Source: Acidobacteriota bacterium
GTDB lineage: Bacteria; Acidobacteriota; Terriglobia; Terriglobales; Acidobacteriaceae
Length of the DNA stretch: 13,352 nt
Direction of reading: 5' to 3'
Assembly: GCA_021846065.1 (NCBI GenBank)
Contig: JAJZCP010000017.1
Span: forward strand, 1-13,352
This document shows positions 6,407 through 13,222 of this stretch, in pieces. The first letter of the stretch is position 1. Every line of letters starts with the position of its first letter. The translations under genes were made by a program, and so were the position numbers. The notes under the pieces are model-generated. The model was not told where the DNA came from. It did not search any database and saw only the letters and a list, made by a program, of their open reading frames with translations.

Positions 6407-7660
6407 ATGAAGGATACCCTTGGCGTTCTATTAGCAGGCGGCGCCGGCGAGCGGCTCTTCCCCCTGACCCGCGACCGTGCCAAGCCCGCCGTCCCTTTCG
6501 GCGGACACTACCGCATCATCGACATCACGCTTTCCAACTGCATCAACTCCGGGCTGCGCAAGGTCTTCATCATGACCCAGTACAAAGCGCTGAGCCTCAA
6601 CCGTCACATCCGCGAAGGATGGACCGGCATTGTGGCGCAGGAACTGGGGGAGTTTTTCGAGATTCTGCCGCCGATGCAGCGCACCGGCTCCAACTGGTAT
6701 ATGGGCACGGCCGACGCCGTGTACCAGAACATCTATTCGATCGGTTCCGAACAGCCCAAATACGTCATCATCCTTTCTGGCGATCACATCTACAAGATGG
6801 ACTACAGCCTGATGCTGAGCCATCACATCAACTCCGGCGCTGAGGTTACACTGGCCACTCTGCCGATCGCTCCGGAGGAGGTTTCGCGCTTTGGCGTGGT
6901 CGAAGTCGGCGGCACCGGCGAGATTCTGGGTTTTGAGGAAAAGCCGAAGTCGACCAGCTTCCGCTCGCCCTTCAATCCCGACTCGGTCGATGCCTCGATG
7001 GGCATTTACATCTTCAACACCGACGCACTGCTGAAAGAGCTGATCGCCGATGCGGAGGATCCAAACTCGAAGCACGACTTTGGCCACAACATCCTGCCCA
7101 ACTGCCTGGGCAAGCGCAAGATGGTTGCCTACAACTTTGTGGATGAAAACAAGCAGCAGGCGCTCTACTGGCGCGATGTGGGCACGCTGGACTCCTACTA
7201 CGACGCCAACCTTGATCTGTGCGCCGTTTCGCCCACCTTCAACCTCTATGACAAACACTGGCCGATCCGCACACGCGTTCGGCAGTATCCGCCGGCCAAG
7301 TTTGTCTTTGGCGAGCCGGGCCGAACGGGGCGCGCGGTCAACTCCGTCATCACGGCCGGGGTCATCATCTCCGGAGCCGAGGTGCGCAACTCCGTGCTCA
7401 GCCAGGATGTGCGCGTCAACTCCTACTCCGATGTGGACTCCAGCATCATCTTCAGCCATGTCAACATTGGTCGGCACTGCCGCATCCGGCGCTCGATCAT
7501 CGACCGCGACGTACATATTCCGGAGGGCACGGTGATTGGCTATGACCCGGTCGAGGACAAGAAACGATACTTCGTCACGCCCTCGGGGTTGACCATTGTC
7601 ACACGCGATCGGTCGCTCTTTGAGAATCCCGTGGAACCGGAGTTTCAGGAGCGCTACTGA
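6407..7660 (+). CDS. glgC: Glucose-1-phosphate adenylyltransferase (ADP-glucose pyrophosphorylase)
   Basis: 417 residues, the usual length. GlgC makes ADP-glucose from glucose-1-phosphate and ATP, the committed step of bacterial glycogen (and often trehalose) synthesis in the cytoplasm. The nucleotidyltransferase domain shows LLAGGAGERLFPLTRDRAKP (8-27), the active-site loop GTADAVYQN (100-108), SGDHIYKMDY (124-133), the sugar-phosphate segment FEEKP (176-180), and YWRDVGTLDSYYDAN. The C-terminus (from about 300) is a left-handed beta-helix with hexapeptide repeats (ITAGVIISGAEVRNSVLSQD and similar). AAAGGAG lies directly against an ATG at 6395, too close to work, so the start is placed 12 nt further on at 6407. 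No other glg gene lies in the window. A hairpin terminator follows. Confidence 0.97.
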   Translation: MKDTLGVLLAGGAGERLFPLTRDRAKPAVPFGGHYRIIDITLSNCINSGLRKVFIMTQYKALSLNRHIREGWTGIVAQELGEFFEILPPMQRTGSNWYMGTADAVYQNIYSIGSEQPKYVIILSGDHIYKMDYSLMLSHHINSGAEVTLATLPIAPEEVSRFGVVEVGGTGEILGFEEKPKSTSFRSPFNPDSVDASMGIYIFNTDALLKELIADAEDPNSKHDFGHNILPNCLGKRKMVAYNFVDENKQQALYWRDVGTLDSYYDANLDLCAVSPTFNLYDKHWPIRTRVRQYPPAKFVFGEPGRTGRAVNSVITAGVIISGAEVRNSVLSQDVRVNSYSDVDSSIIFSHVNIGRHCRIRRSIIDRDVHIPEGTVIGYDPVEDKKRYFVTPSGLTIVTRDRSLFENPVEPEFQERY

Positions 7661-7703
7661 CCGCGTTTGCTCGACGTTCGCCGTTTTGGGAAATGCCACC
7701 TGC

Positions 7704-7735
7704 CGGGAGCGCTCACCAGCGCTCCCGTTCTGTTT
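7704..7735 (+). terminator. Rho-independent terminator after glgC
   Basis: CGGGAGCGCT pairs perfectly with AGCGCTCCCG (7704-7713 with 7718-7727) around a CACC loop, followed by a T-rich tail (ttctgttt, 7728-7735). It lies 43 bases beyond the glgC stop and separates glgC from the sigma-factor operon. Confidence 0.88.
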
Positions 7736-7758
7736 GTGCCACCGGAGTGCTGCGGCCA

Positions 7759-7786
7759 TGGAACAAATTCCAACCTTCCTGCGTAT
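7759..7786 (+). promoter_or_regulatory. Candidate ECF-type promoter with overlapping dyad upstream of the sigma gene
   Basis: GGAAC (7760-7764), 17 bases, then CGTAT (7782-7786) resembles ECF-sigma promoters (GGAAC/GAAAC, about 16-17 bp, CGTN). The -35 half is part of a short dyad: TGGAA (7759-7763), CAAA, TTCCA (7768-7772). As the first downstream gene is an ECF sigma factor, autoregulation would be typical. Both elements are short, so a chance match is possible. Confidence 0.35.
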
Positions 7787-7806
7787 CCCCGAGCATGGCA
7801 ACTGCG

Positions 7807-7814
7807 GCTACAAT
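7807..7814 (+). promoter_or_regulatory. Candidate housekeeping -10 element of the sigma operon
   Basis: GCTACAAT again supplies a TACAAT box, here about 70 bases before the chosen sigma start and 21 bases downstream of the possible ECF -10. No -35 is clear. It could provide basal expression. Confidence 0.35.
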
Positions 7815-7884
7815 GGGCTGGACCCCAGGAATCTGGCAATCTCCACGCCGTCGCTCGGAATCACGGTCCGCAAGCCGGGAGCGG

Positions 7885-8577
7885 ATGGCCGGGGATGCCG
7901 GGGCTGACGCGCAGATGGAGTTCCTGAAGGAACCGACGGCTCAGTCCGTGAGTGGAAGCGCGCAGCGGGAGGCACAGTTGGAGATGGACTGGTCAGCGAC
8001 GGTGCAGCAGTGCCTGCTGGGCAACTCTGCCGCCTGGGCTGCGCTGGTGCGCGCGCATCATCGCCGCGTCTATGCCATCTGTTATCGCTTTACCGGCTCC
8101 GGCACGGACGCCGAAGATCTGACGCAGGAGGTTTTCCTGCGCATCTACAGCAGCCTGAAGAGCTTTGACGCCGATCGCGGATCGCTGCCGGTCTGGATCA
8201 CCACGCTGACGCGCAATCTGCTGATCGACCACTTCCGCCGCACGCGCAACCAGCGCCTGACCTCCAGCCTGGATGAGGGCTGGACCGAGGGGGGCGAAGA
8301 TCGCGGAGCCATTCCAGTGGACCGGCTTCAGTCCAAAGGCCCTGGCCAGCATGAGCAGCTTGCGCGCCGCGAGATGCAGCGGATGGTGCAGCAGGCGCTG
8401 GCGCAGGTTTCTCCGGAGCTGCGTGAGGCCGTCATCCTGCGCGACCTGCAGGAGATGGATTACAAAGAAATAGCCCAGGTATTATCGATTCCCGAGGGTA
8501 CTGTGAAATCGCGCATCAGCCGCGGGCGCGCCGAGCTGGCCCGCCTGCTGGAGTGCAACAAGAAGGAGGTGATGTAG
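7885..8577 (+). CDS. ECF (RpoE-like) RNA polymerase sigma factor
   Basis: 230 residues from the chosen start. It directs RNA polymerase to stress promoters. Region sigma-2 spans about 54-121 (VRAHHRRVYAICYRFTGSGT; DAEDLTQEVFLRIY; VWITTLTRNLLIDHFRR). A variable linker follows, then region sigma-4, about 165-223, with ELREAVILRDLQEMDYKEIA and the helix-turn-helix IPEGTVKSRISRGRAELARLL. There is no sigma-3 or N-terminal region 1, as expected for ECF factors. The start is uncertain: ATG 7885 has GGGAG only 3 nt away; ATG 7915 and ATG 7984 (GGAGG about 11 nt upstream) are alternatives and would remove a non-conserved N-terminus. The stop lies 2 bp before the anti-sigma gene, so the two are coupled, as usual for such pairs. 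Confidence 0.93.
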   Translation: MAGDAGADAQMEFLKEPTAQSVSGSAQREAQLEMDWSATVQQCLLGNSAAWAALVRAHHRRVYAICYRFTGSGTDAEDLTQEVFLRIYSSLKSFDADRGSLPVWITTLTRNLLIDHFRRTRNQRLTSSLDEGWTEGGEDRGAIPVDRLQSKGPGQHEQLARREMQRMVQQALAQVSPELREAVILRDLQEMDYKEIAQVLSIPEGTVKSRISRGRAELARLLECNKKEVM

Positions 8578-8579
8578 CC

Positions 8580-9416
8580 ATGATCGACCACGACTCCAAC
8601 CTGAGCCGCGAGCGCATCCATCTGCCCGCCTCGCCTGCCTGCGGACGTTGGGAGACGATGCTGGTGGACGCGCTGGATCAGCAGCTTTCTGCGGAGGATC
8701 AGGCATTCTTTGATCAGCACAAGGCTACCTGCGCCAACTGTTCCGCGCTGCTGGAGCAATCCTCGTGCGGGCGTGATTGGCTGGCCTGCCTGGATGCCAC
8801 ACCCGAGCCGCCAGCCGGTCTGGTGGAGAATATTTTGCGTCAGACCGGCCCGGGCGTAGCGCCTGTCACAGCCATTCCGCAGGCCGCAGGCACGGTTGCG
8901 ACTCCGGTCTGGCAGCAGCCCGCCGGGCGCATGGCCTGGCTGTACCGGTTCACCGAGCCGCGCCTGATGATGACCGCCGCGATGGCGTTTTTCTCGATCG
9001 CCCTCACGCTGAGCCTGACGCGCGCGCAGTTGCGCCAGATGCATCCGCCAGAGCTGAATCCAGGCTCCATGCGTGCCGCACTGGAACGGCGAATTGCCAC
9101 GGCGTCGACGCCGGTCGTTCGCTACTATGATCATTTGCGATTTCTCTATGAGGTGGAGTCGCGCGTGCGTGAGATGCAGCACTCGACGGACAATACCCCA
9201 CAGGCCGAGCCACAGAAACCGGGCGGAGGCAGCCAGCTTCGCCTGAAGCAGGGTGGCGTGCCGGACCCTCACTCCGCTCCCCAGCAGACGGTCAACCCGC
9301 CCCTGCTGATCGAGAGCCAGGACCCCGTCGAGGCTACCGCAGAACCCGGCCTTGATCGCCACTCCGTCGCAGAACCGGCGACCGCCCCCGAAAGGAGCCA
9401 GCCATGCAGTGCTTAA
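8580..9416 (+). CDS. Zinc-finger transmembrane anti-sigma factor
   Basis: 278 residues. The cytoplasmic N-terminus has a zf-HC2-type anti-sigma motif: Cys21, then 25 residues to His47, Cys51 and Cys54 (HKATCANC), which binds zinc and holds the partner sigma factor. One hydrophobic helix spans about 127-149 (LMMTAAMAFFSIALTLSLTR). The remaining roughly 130 residues would lie outside the inner membrane: first a charged helical part (MRAALERRI... HLRFLYEVESRVREMQ), then a low-complexity Pro/Gln/Glu tail with no known sensor domain. Family knowledge: signal-triggered release or proteolysis frees the sigma factor. The start at 8580 has AAGGAGG 10 nt upstream, inside the sigma gene. Its 3' end overlaps the next gene by 13 bp. 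Confidence 0.88.
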   Translation: MIDHDSNLSRERIHLPASPACGRWETMLVDALDQQLSAEDQAFFDQHKATCANCSALLEQSSCGRDWLACLDATPEPPAGLVENILRQTGPGVAPVTAIPQAAGTVATPVWQQPAGRMAWLYRFTEPRLMMTAAMAFFSIALTLSLTRAQLRQMHPPELNPGSMRAALERRIATASTPVVRYYDHLRFLYEVESRVREMQHSTDNTPQAEPQKPGGGSQLRLKQGGVPDPHSAPQQTVNPPLLIESQDPVEATAEPGLDRHSVAEPATAPERSQPCSA

Positions 9417-10300
9417 ATCATCCCGAGGTGGCGGCTTCCGCCTATTGTCAGAACTGCGGCAAAGCCCTGTGCGCCGACTGTGTGCAACGCACGCCGGTCG
9501 GCCAGGTCTTCTGCTCCGTGTGTCGCTCGGCGGTGCCGGGATATCAGGCCTATTCTGCGCCCGGCTCACCGATGCCCGGCTCGTCCATGCCTGGCTCACC
9601 GATGCCCGGCTCACCCATACCCGGAGCGTACCCACCCGTCTCCGGCGTGCCCAACCCCAATCTTGCCGCGTTTCTTGGGCTTTTTCCCGGCGTCGGAGCC
9701 ATGTACAACGGCCAGTTTTTCAAAGGGATGGTCCACGTCGTGATCTTTGCCGTGCTGGTCACCCTGACTGACCGATACGATATTGTTGGCATTTTTGTCG
9801 CCGCCTGGATTCTCTATCAATCGTTTGAAGCGTTTCACACGGCGCGCGCCCGCCGCGACGGCCTGCCGCTGCCGGATCCGTTTGGCATCAACGAACTGGG
9901 AAGCTGGCTGAACTTTGGCACGCACCCGCAGGCGCGCCCGCAGCCTGGAGCTGCGCCCTCCGGCGCCGGTCAGCCGTGGTCGGCTCCATCCCCGGCTGAC
10001 GTTTCTGCCGCAGCTCCGCCATTCACGGAGCCATATACGGGCGCTGCCCCGACAAATCCCGGAGGTGTCTCGCCCAATCCATGGGCGGACCCGGGAATCT
10101 ACACCCCGATGCCGCCGCTGGCTCCACAGCGCAATCTGCCGATCGGAGCGGTGGTGCTGATTGTGCTGGGCGTTCTCTTTCTGCTGCAACGCATGGGTTT
10201 TGTGGCTGGCATCATGCGGTTTAGCTGGCCGCTGCTGCTGATCGGCCTTGGAGTCTGGCTGATTATCAGCCGCACCGGCATAGGAGGTCGACGCTCATGA
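9404..10300 (+). CDS. B-box zinc finger / TM2-like / LiaF-type membrane protein
   Basis: 298 residues, a three-part protein. Residues 3-40 form a B-box-like zinc finger with ligand candidates Cys3, His6, Cys15, Cys18, Cys23, Cys26, Cys37 and Cys40. Residues 53-73 are a PGSPM pentapeptide repeat linker. Residues 84-152 are a TM2-like two-helix module (PNPNLAAFLGLFPGVGAMYN, then FFKGMVHVVIFAVL and IVGIFVAAWILYQSF). After a Pro/Ala-rich linker, residues 244-290 form two helices of the LiaF N-terminal/DUF5668 type (GAVVLIVLGVLFLLQRMGF; SWPLLLIGLGVWLIIS). It is an inner-membrane protein with the zinc finger probably cytoplasmic. AAAGGAG lies 6 nt before the start, inside the anti-sigma gene. It may anchor the other products or sense the membrane state, but this is inference. 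It ends in an ATGA overlap with the next gene. Confidence 0.85.
   Translation: MQCLNHPEVAASAYCQNCGKALCADCVQRTPVGQVFCSVCRSAVPGYQAYSAPGSPMPGSSMPGSPMPGSPIPGAYPPVSGVPNPNLAAFLGLFPGVGAMYNGQFFKGMVHVVIFAVLVTLTDRYDIVGIFVAAWILYQSFEAFHTARARRDGLPLPDPFGINELGSWLNFGTHPQARPQPGAAPSGAGQPWSAPSPADVSAAAPPFTEPYTGAAPTNPGGVSPNPWADPGIYTPMPPLAPQRNLPIGAVVLIVLGVLFLLQRMGFVAGIMRFSWPLLLIGLGVWLIISRTGIGGRRS
9561..9620 (+). repeat. 15-bp in-frame minisatellite, four units
   Basis: Four 15-bp units begin at 9561, 9576, 9591 and 9606 (first unit ccggctcaccgatgc, others diverged at 2-4 positions). They encode PGSPM, PGSSM, PGSPM, PGSPI in the linker between the zinc finger and membrane parts. Confidence 0.85.
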
Positions 10301-10725
10301 ACCCCTTCAACTACGACTGGAATCGCGCTCTGACGCTGCGCCGTTTGCGCTGGCCGCTGCTGCTGCTGCTGACCGGCGTCATCGCCCTGCTTGACCAGAT
10401 GAACATCCTCACCTGGGATCATGCCTGGCCTCTGTATCTGATCCTGCTGGGGGTTCTGGGCCTGGCCGAGCGCGCTGCAATCGCCTCCATGCCGCCGCCG
10501 GATTACTCCGGCTACGCTGCTTCGGGCTATCCACCACCTGCGTATCCGCCAGCGGATTCAACCGGCGCGCAGCAGGCGCCGAACTGGACGCAGAACGCCG
10601 CCCAGAATGCAACCCGGTCCGAGCCGGCCGGACTTGTTCCGGTCAGCCCATGGACTTCCCTGTCGGCTCACCCGGCTTCGACCGAGATGCAGCCAAACGA
10701 CTCCGGAGAGGAGCATCGCTCATGA
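10297..10725 (+). CDS. Small LiaF-like (DUF5668-type) membrane protein
   Basis: 142 residues. After a short basic N-terminus, two hydrophobic helices (about 18-34, RWPLLLLLTGVIALLDQ, and 42-58, HAWPLYLILLGVLGLAE) form the WP-LLL-G-hairpin typical of the LiaF N-terminal/DUF5668 module, also present in both neighbouring proteins. The rest is a Pro/Tyr/Ala/Gln-rich disordered tail (PPPDYSGYAASGYPPPAYPP). The start overlaps the previous stop in ATGA, with AGGAGG upstream; its own stop overlaps the next start in ATGA. Translational coupling to both neighbours implies fixed stoichiometry and suggests the three LiaF-like modules interact in the membrane. No enzyme function is visible. Confidence 0.82.
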   Translation: MNPFNYDWNRALTLRRLRWPLLLLLTGVIALLDQMNILTWDHAWPLYLILLGVLGLAERAAIASMPPPDYSGYAASGYPPPAYPPADSTGAQQAPNWTQNAAQNATRSEPAGLVPVSPWTSLSAHPASTEMQPNDSGEEHRS

Positions 10726-12350
10726 GCACGCCACCGCCGGGCGGTCGTCCGCCCTATCCGCCTTACCCGCCCAATCAGCCGCCCTACTCGGGCCAGCCCT
10801 ACGTCGGCGACCCACGCAACTACTGGCGCTATCAGCGGGACCAGCAGCGCAATGCGTGGAAGGCTCAGCGGCAGGTGTTGCGCGCGCAGCGTCGTGCTTT
10901 CCGCCGCCCATCGCTGATCGGCCCTGTGCTGCTCATCTTTGTGGGTGTGCTATCGCTGCTGCTGGTTACGGGCAGGCTTGCCGCAGAGAGCTTCTGGGCC
11001 TGGTACGGCCACTGGTGGCCCATCCTGCTGATTGTTCTTGGCGTAGCCGCTCTCTTCGAGTGGTTCCTCGACGCTCGATCGGGAAGTGTGGGTGGCCGTT
11101 CCTTTGGCGGATACGTCGGCCTGGTCATATTTCTGCTGTTCATCGGCGGTCTTGCGAGTGGATGGCAGCACTTTCACGGACCGTGGGAGTCGCAGTTTGG
11201 CGATAACAGCGATGATTTCTTCAGCGCGTTTGCCGGCCCTCAGCACACACGCGATATGGAAGCGGTCACCGCGACGATCGCCACGGGCGCTGCGCCACAG
11301 ATTCAGATTCAGGATCCTCGGGGTGATGTTCAGATTGCCGCCGGAGAGGGGAACCAGATTGTCGTCATCAGCCACGCCGTCGTCTATGGCGGCACGGATG
11401 ACGATGCGCAGAAGGTCTTTGCCGCTCACCGTCCTCATGTGACCGTCTCCGGCTCTTCGGCAATCATTGCGGTGGATAGCGCAAACAATCTGCGCTCGAA
11501 CCTCACCATCACAGTCCCGCGCACCGCCTCCGTCCAGCTCAACGCCACGCACGGCGATGCCTCGATCACCGGCCTCGGTGGCAACGTGGATGCGACGCTC
11601 AACCACGGGGACTTTCAGGCTGCCTCGATTGGCGGGCATGTGCATGCGCGGCTGGTCAGCCGCGGTGGCAGCGTCTCCGCGCATGAGGTTGGCGGCGACG
11701 TGACTGCGGAAGGCGTCGGCGACGATGTTACCTTCTCCGATATTCGCGGCCAGGTCGTGCTCAATGGCGACTACACCGGAGACATTCATCTGGAGCGGAT
11801 CGGAAAGTCGGTCCACTTCCACTCTTCGCGCACCGAGCTGGGCATCGACGGCGGTCTGCCCGGGGATCTTTCCATGGACCTCGACTCGCTGCACGCTACG
11901 CAGCTTCTGGGCCAGATTCACCTGGTTACGCGCTCCAAGGATATCGAGCTGAGCCAGGTCTTTGGCCCCAGCGACATCACCGACAGCGACGGGCGCGTGG
12001 AGCTGGACCTGGCCGGTTCCTATCCGGTGCAGATCAAAGACAGCAAAGGCGACATTGAGCTTGCCGTGCCGCCGGGCATCGGTTTTCGCGTCTCCGGCCA
12101 GACGCACAACGGGGATATCATCTCGGATTTTCCGCTCACCATTACGGGCGATCAGAACAAGACCGTCTCCGGCCAGATTGGCAAAGGCGGCCCGGAGCTT
12201 TCGCTCATCACGGACAACGCCGACCTACACATTCGCAAAGGCGATGCCGCTCCGGCTGCGCCACCGCTGGCGCCCAACACGCCGAATGCTCCGCCAGCGC
12301 CGCATCTGCGTCTGCCGCATGGACAGGCGGCGGATAGCGTCTCGCAGTGA
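10722..12350 (+). CDS. Membrane-anchored DUF4097 (putative adhesin, beta-helix) protein with LiaF-like N-terminus
   Basis: 542 residues. A Pro/Tyr/Gln-rich N-terminus and a basic RQ-rich stretch (38-62) precede hydrophobic helices at about 64-84, 98-115 and 129-147; the first two form the LiaF/DUF5668-type hairpin. From about residue 180 to 515 is a DUF4097-type repeat region with alternating beta strands (GDVQIAAGEGNQIVVISHAV; SVQLNATHGDASITGLGGNV; GDIHLERIGKSVHFHSS; DSKGDIELAVPPGIGFRVSG), predicted to fold as a beta-helix. The end is a Pro/Ala linker tail. In Firmicutes, LiaG and related proteins carry this domain in cell-envelope stress operons. With three helices after a basic cytoplasmic N-terminus, the beta-helix should face outside. 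The start at 10722 overlaps the previous stop in ATGA with GGAG upstream; an in-frame ATG at 10650 lies inside the preceding gene. Last gene of the operon. Confidence 0.87.
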   Translation: MSTPPPGGRPPYPPYPPNQPPYSGQPYVGDPRNYWRYQRDQQRNAWKAQRQVLRAQRRAFRRPSLIGPVLLIFVGVLSLLLVTGRLAAESFWAWYGHWWPILLIVLGVAALFEWFLDARSGSVGGRSFGGYVGLVIFLLFIGGLASGWQHFHGPWESQFGDNSDDFFSAFAGPQHTRDMEAVTATIATGAAPQIQIQDPRGDVQIAAGEGNQIVVISHAVVYGGTDDDAQKVFAAHRPHVTVSGSSAIIAVDSANNLRSNLTITVPRTASVQLNATHGDASITGLGGNVDATLNHGDFQAASIGGHVHARLVSRGGSVSAHEVGGDVTAEGVGDDVTFSDIRGQVVLNGDYTGDIHLERIGKSVHFHSSRTELGIDGGLPGDLSMDLDSLHATQLLGQIHLVTRSKDIELSQVFGPSDITDSDGRVELDLAGSYPVQIKDSKGDIELAVPPGIGFRVSGQTHNGDIISDFPLTITGDQNKTVSGQIGKGGPELSLITDNADLHIRKGDAAPAAPPLAPNTPNAPPAPHLRLPHGQAADSVSQ

Positions 12351-12385
12351 GCCACCTGTTTCCGGAAGCGCCTTTCCAGAACAGC

Positions 12386-12427
12386 CTTTCCCGGACAGAG
12401 CGCGGCGACGCGCTCTGTCCGGGAAAG
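12386..12427. terminator. Perfect 42-bp palindrome between convergent genes, likely bidirectional terminator
   Basis: A 19-bp arm (12386-12404, beginning CTTTCCCGGACAG) pairs without mismatch with 12409-12427 around a GCGA (GNRA-type) loop. It is 35 bases after the DUF4097 stop and 3 bases after the DUF4440 stop on the other strand, so it could serve both transcripts. Neither side has a T-run; instead the arm ends carry CTTT and AAAG. It may act as a strong 3' stabilising hairpin instead. Confidence 0.6.
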
Positions 12428-12430
12428 CAG

Positions 12431-13054
12431 CTACTGCTTGCTGCTATCGCCTTTGGTGAAGAACGGAATGTGGAACGGCATCTCGGCCTGAGCCTTGGTC
12501 TTTGATTTGGAACTCTTCGGCCTGGCGCCCGGCGTCTCGGTGACCACGGGCGTCTCCTGCGCGCTCACACACATCCACTGTCCGTGCTGCCGCTGGAAGA
12601 CGTGCGTGAAGATGCCTCGGTCCATCACTTCGGCATTGCCGACGCGATGACGATAGGCATAGGTTCCCGTGGCAATGGCGACATCGCCGAGAACACGCGC
12701 CGCCAGCACCTTTTGCTCGGTGGCCGCTGTCTTGTCATCGAGCGTGATCAGGTTGGCAATCTGCTGATCGCGCGTGGTGAAGACGCCACTCTGCGAGACA
12801 TTCATGAACAGCGGAGCCAGCACCAGCTCCAGCCCGTACTGATCGCGCTGATTCAGTGCCGCAGTCCACTTGTCTTCGACCGTCTGCAACTCACGCACGG
12901 TCGGCGAATCGGTCGCAGCCGCTGCAACGGGCGCGGCTGTGGCGCTGCTGCTGTGGATGGCCGTCGGCGCAACAGCACCCTGCGCTTGAGCTGAGTATCC
13001 GGCAACCAGACCGGGGAAACAGAACAACAATCCTGCAATCGAAGCAAAACGCAT
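12431..13054 (-). CDS. Secreted DUF4440 / SnoaL-like (NTF2-fold) protein
   Basis: 207 residues. The N-terminus MRFASIAGLLFCFPGLVAGY with SAQAQ is a signal peptide (cleaved near residue 25), followed by an Ala/Thr/Ser-rich linker. Residues about 54-170 are an NTF2/SnoaL-type domain: LQTVEDKWTAALNQRDQYGL at the start, TTRDQQIANLI, DVAIATGTYAYRHRV, RGIFTHVFQRQHGQWMCVSAQETPV at the end, the usual DUF4440 order. The C-terminus is a Lys/Ser-rich tail. Such domains bind small molecules or act as enzymes; no catalytic residues can be assigned here. The start at 13054 has AAGGAG 8 nt upstream; ATG 13060 would be only 2 nt from it. It is convergent with the sigma operon and divergent from dnaB. Confidence 0.85.
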   Translation of the reverse strand: MRFASIAGLLFCFPGLVAGYSAQAQGAVAPTAIHSSSATAAPVAAAATDSPTVRELQTVEDKWTAALNQRDQYGLELVLAPLFMNVSQSGVFTTRDQQIANLITLDDKTAATEQKVLAARVLGDVAIATGTYAYRHRVGNAEVMDRGIFTHVFQRQHGQWMCVSAQETPVVTETPGARPKSSKSKTKAQAEMPFHIPFFTKGDSSKQ

Positions 13055-13222
13055 CTGCATGACTCCTTGACTCCAATCTCTTAGACGATTTTATCGAGGT
13101 CTCCGGTAGCCGCGCATCTTCCGCGATGCGGCAAAAGCCCAGCCAGGAAGTTTTTCCCACGTTTTCCGAAGATTCCTCAGCACTCACAGCCGCTTTTTTT
13201 ACCCGGGATTAAACTTGAAATC

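Noticed and set aside
6431..7801. A 456-codon minus-strand open frame
   Set aside because: It mirrors glgC in full and crosses the glgC terminator; no recognisable domain or ribosome site.
8460..9635. A 391-codon minus-strand open frame
   Set aside because: It is antisense to the anti-sigma gene and its neighbours, which have zinc-finger motifs and coupled starts; the product is repetitive and unlike any family.
10950..12107. A 385-codon minus-strand open frame
   Set aside because: It is antisense to the DUF4097 gene, whose repeats, membrane helices and ATGA start are convincing.
13108..13131. A hairpin before the DUF4440 gene (gcatc/gatgc stem) as a riboswitch or attenuator
   Set aside because: The stem is about 5 bp with a bulge and there is no T-run or conserved aptamer pattern.
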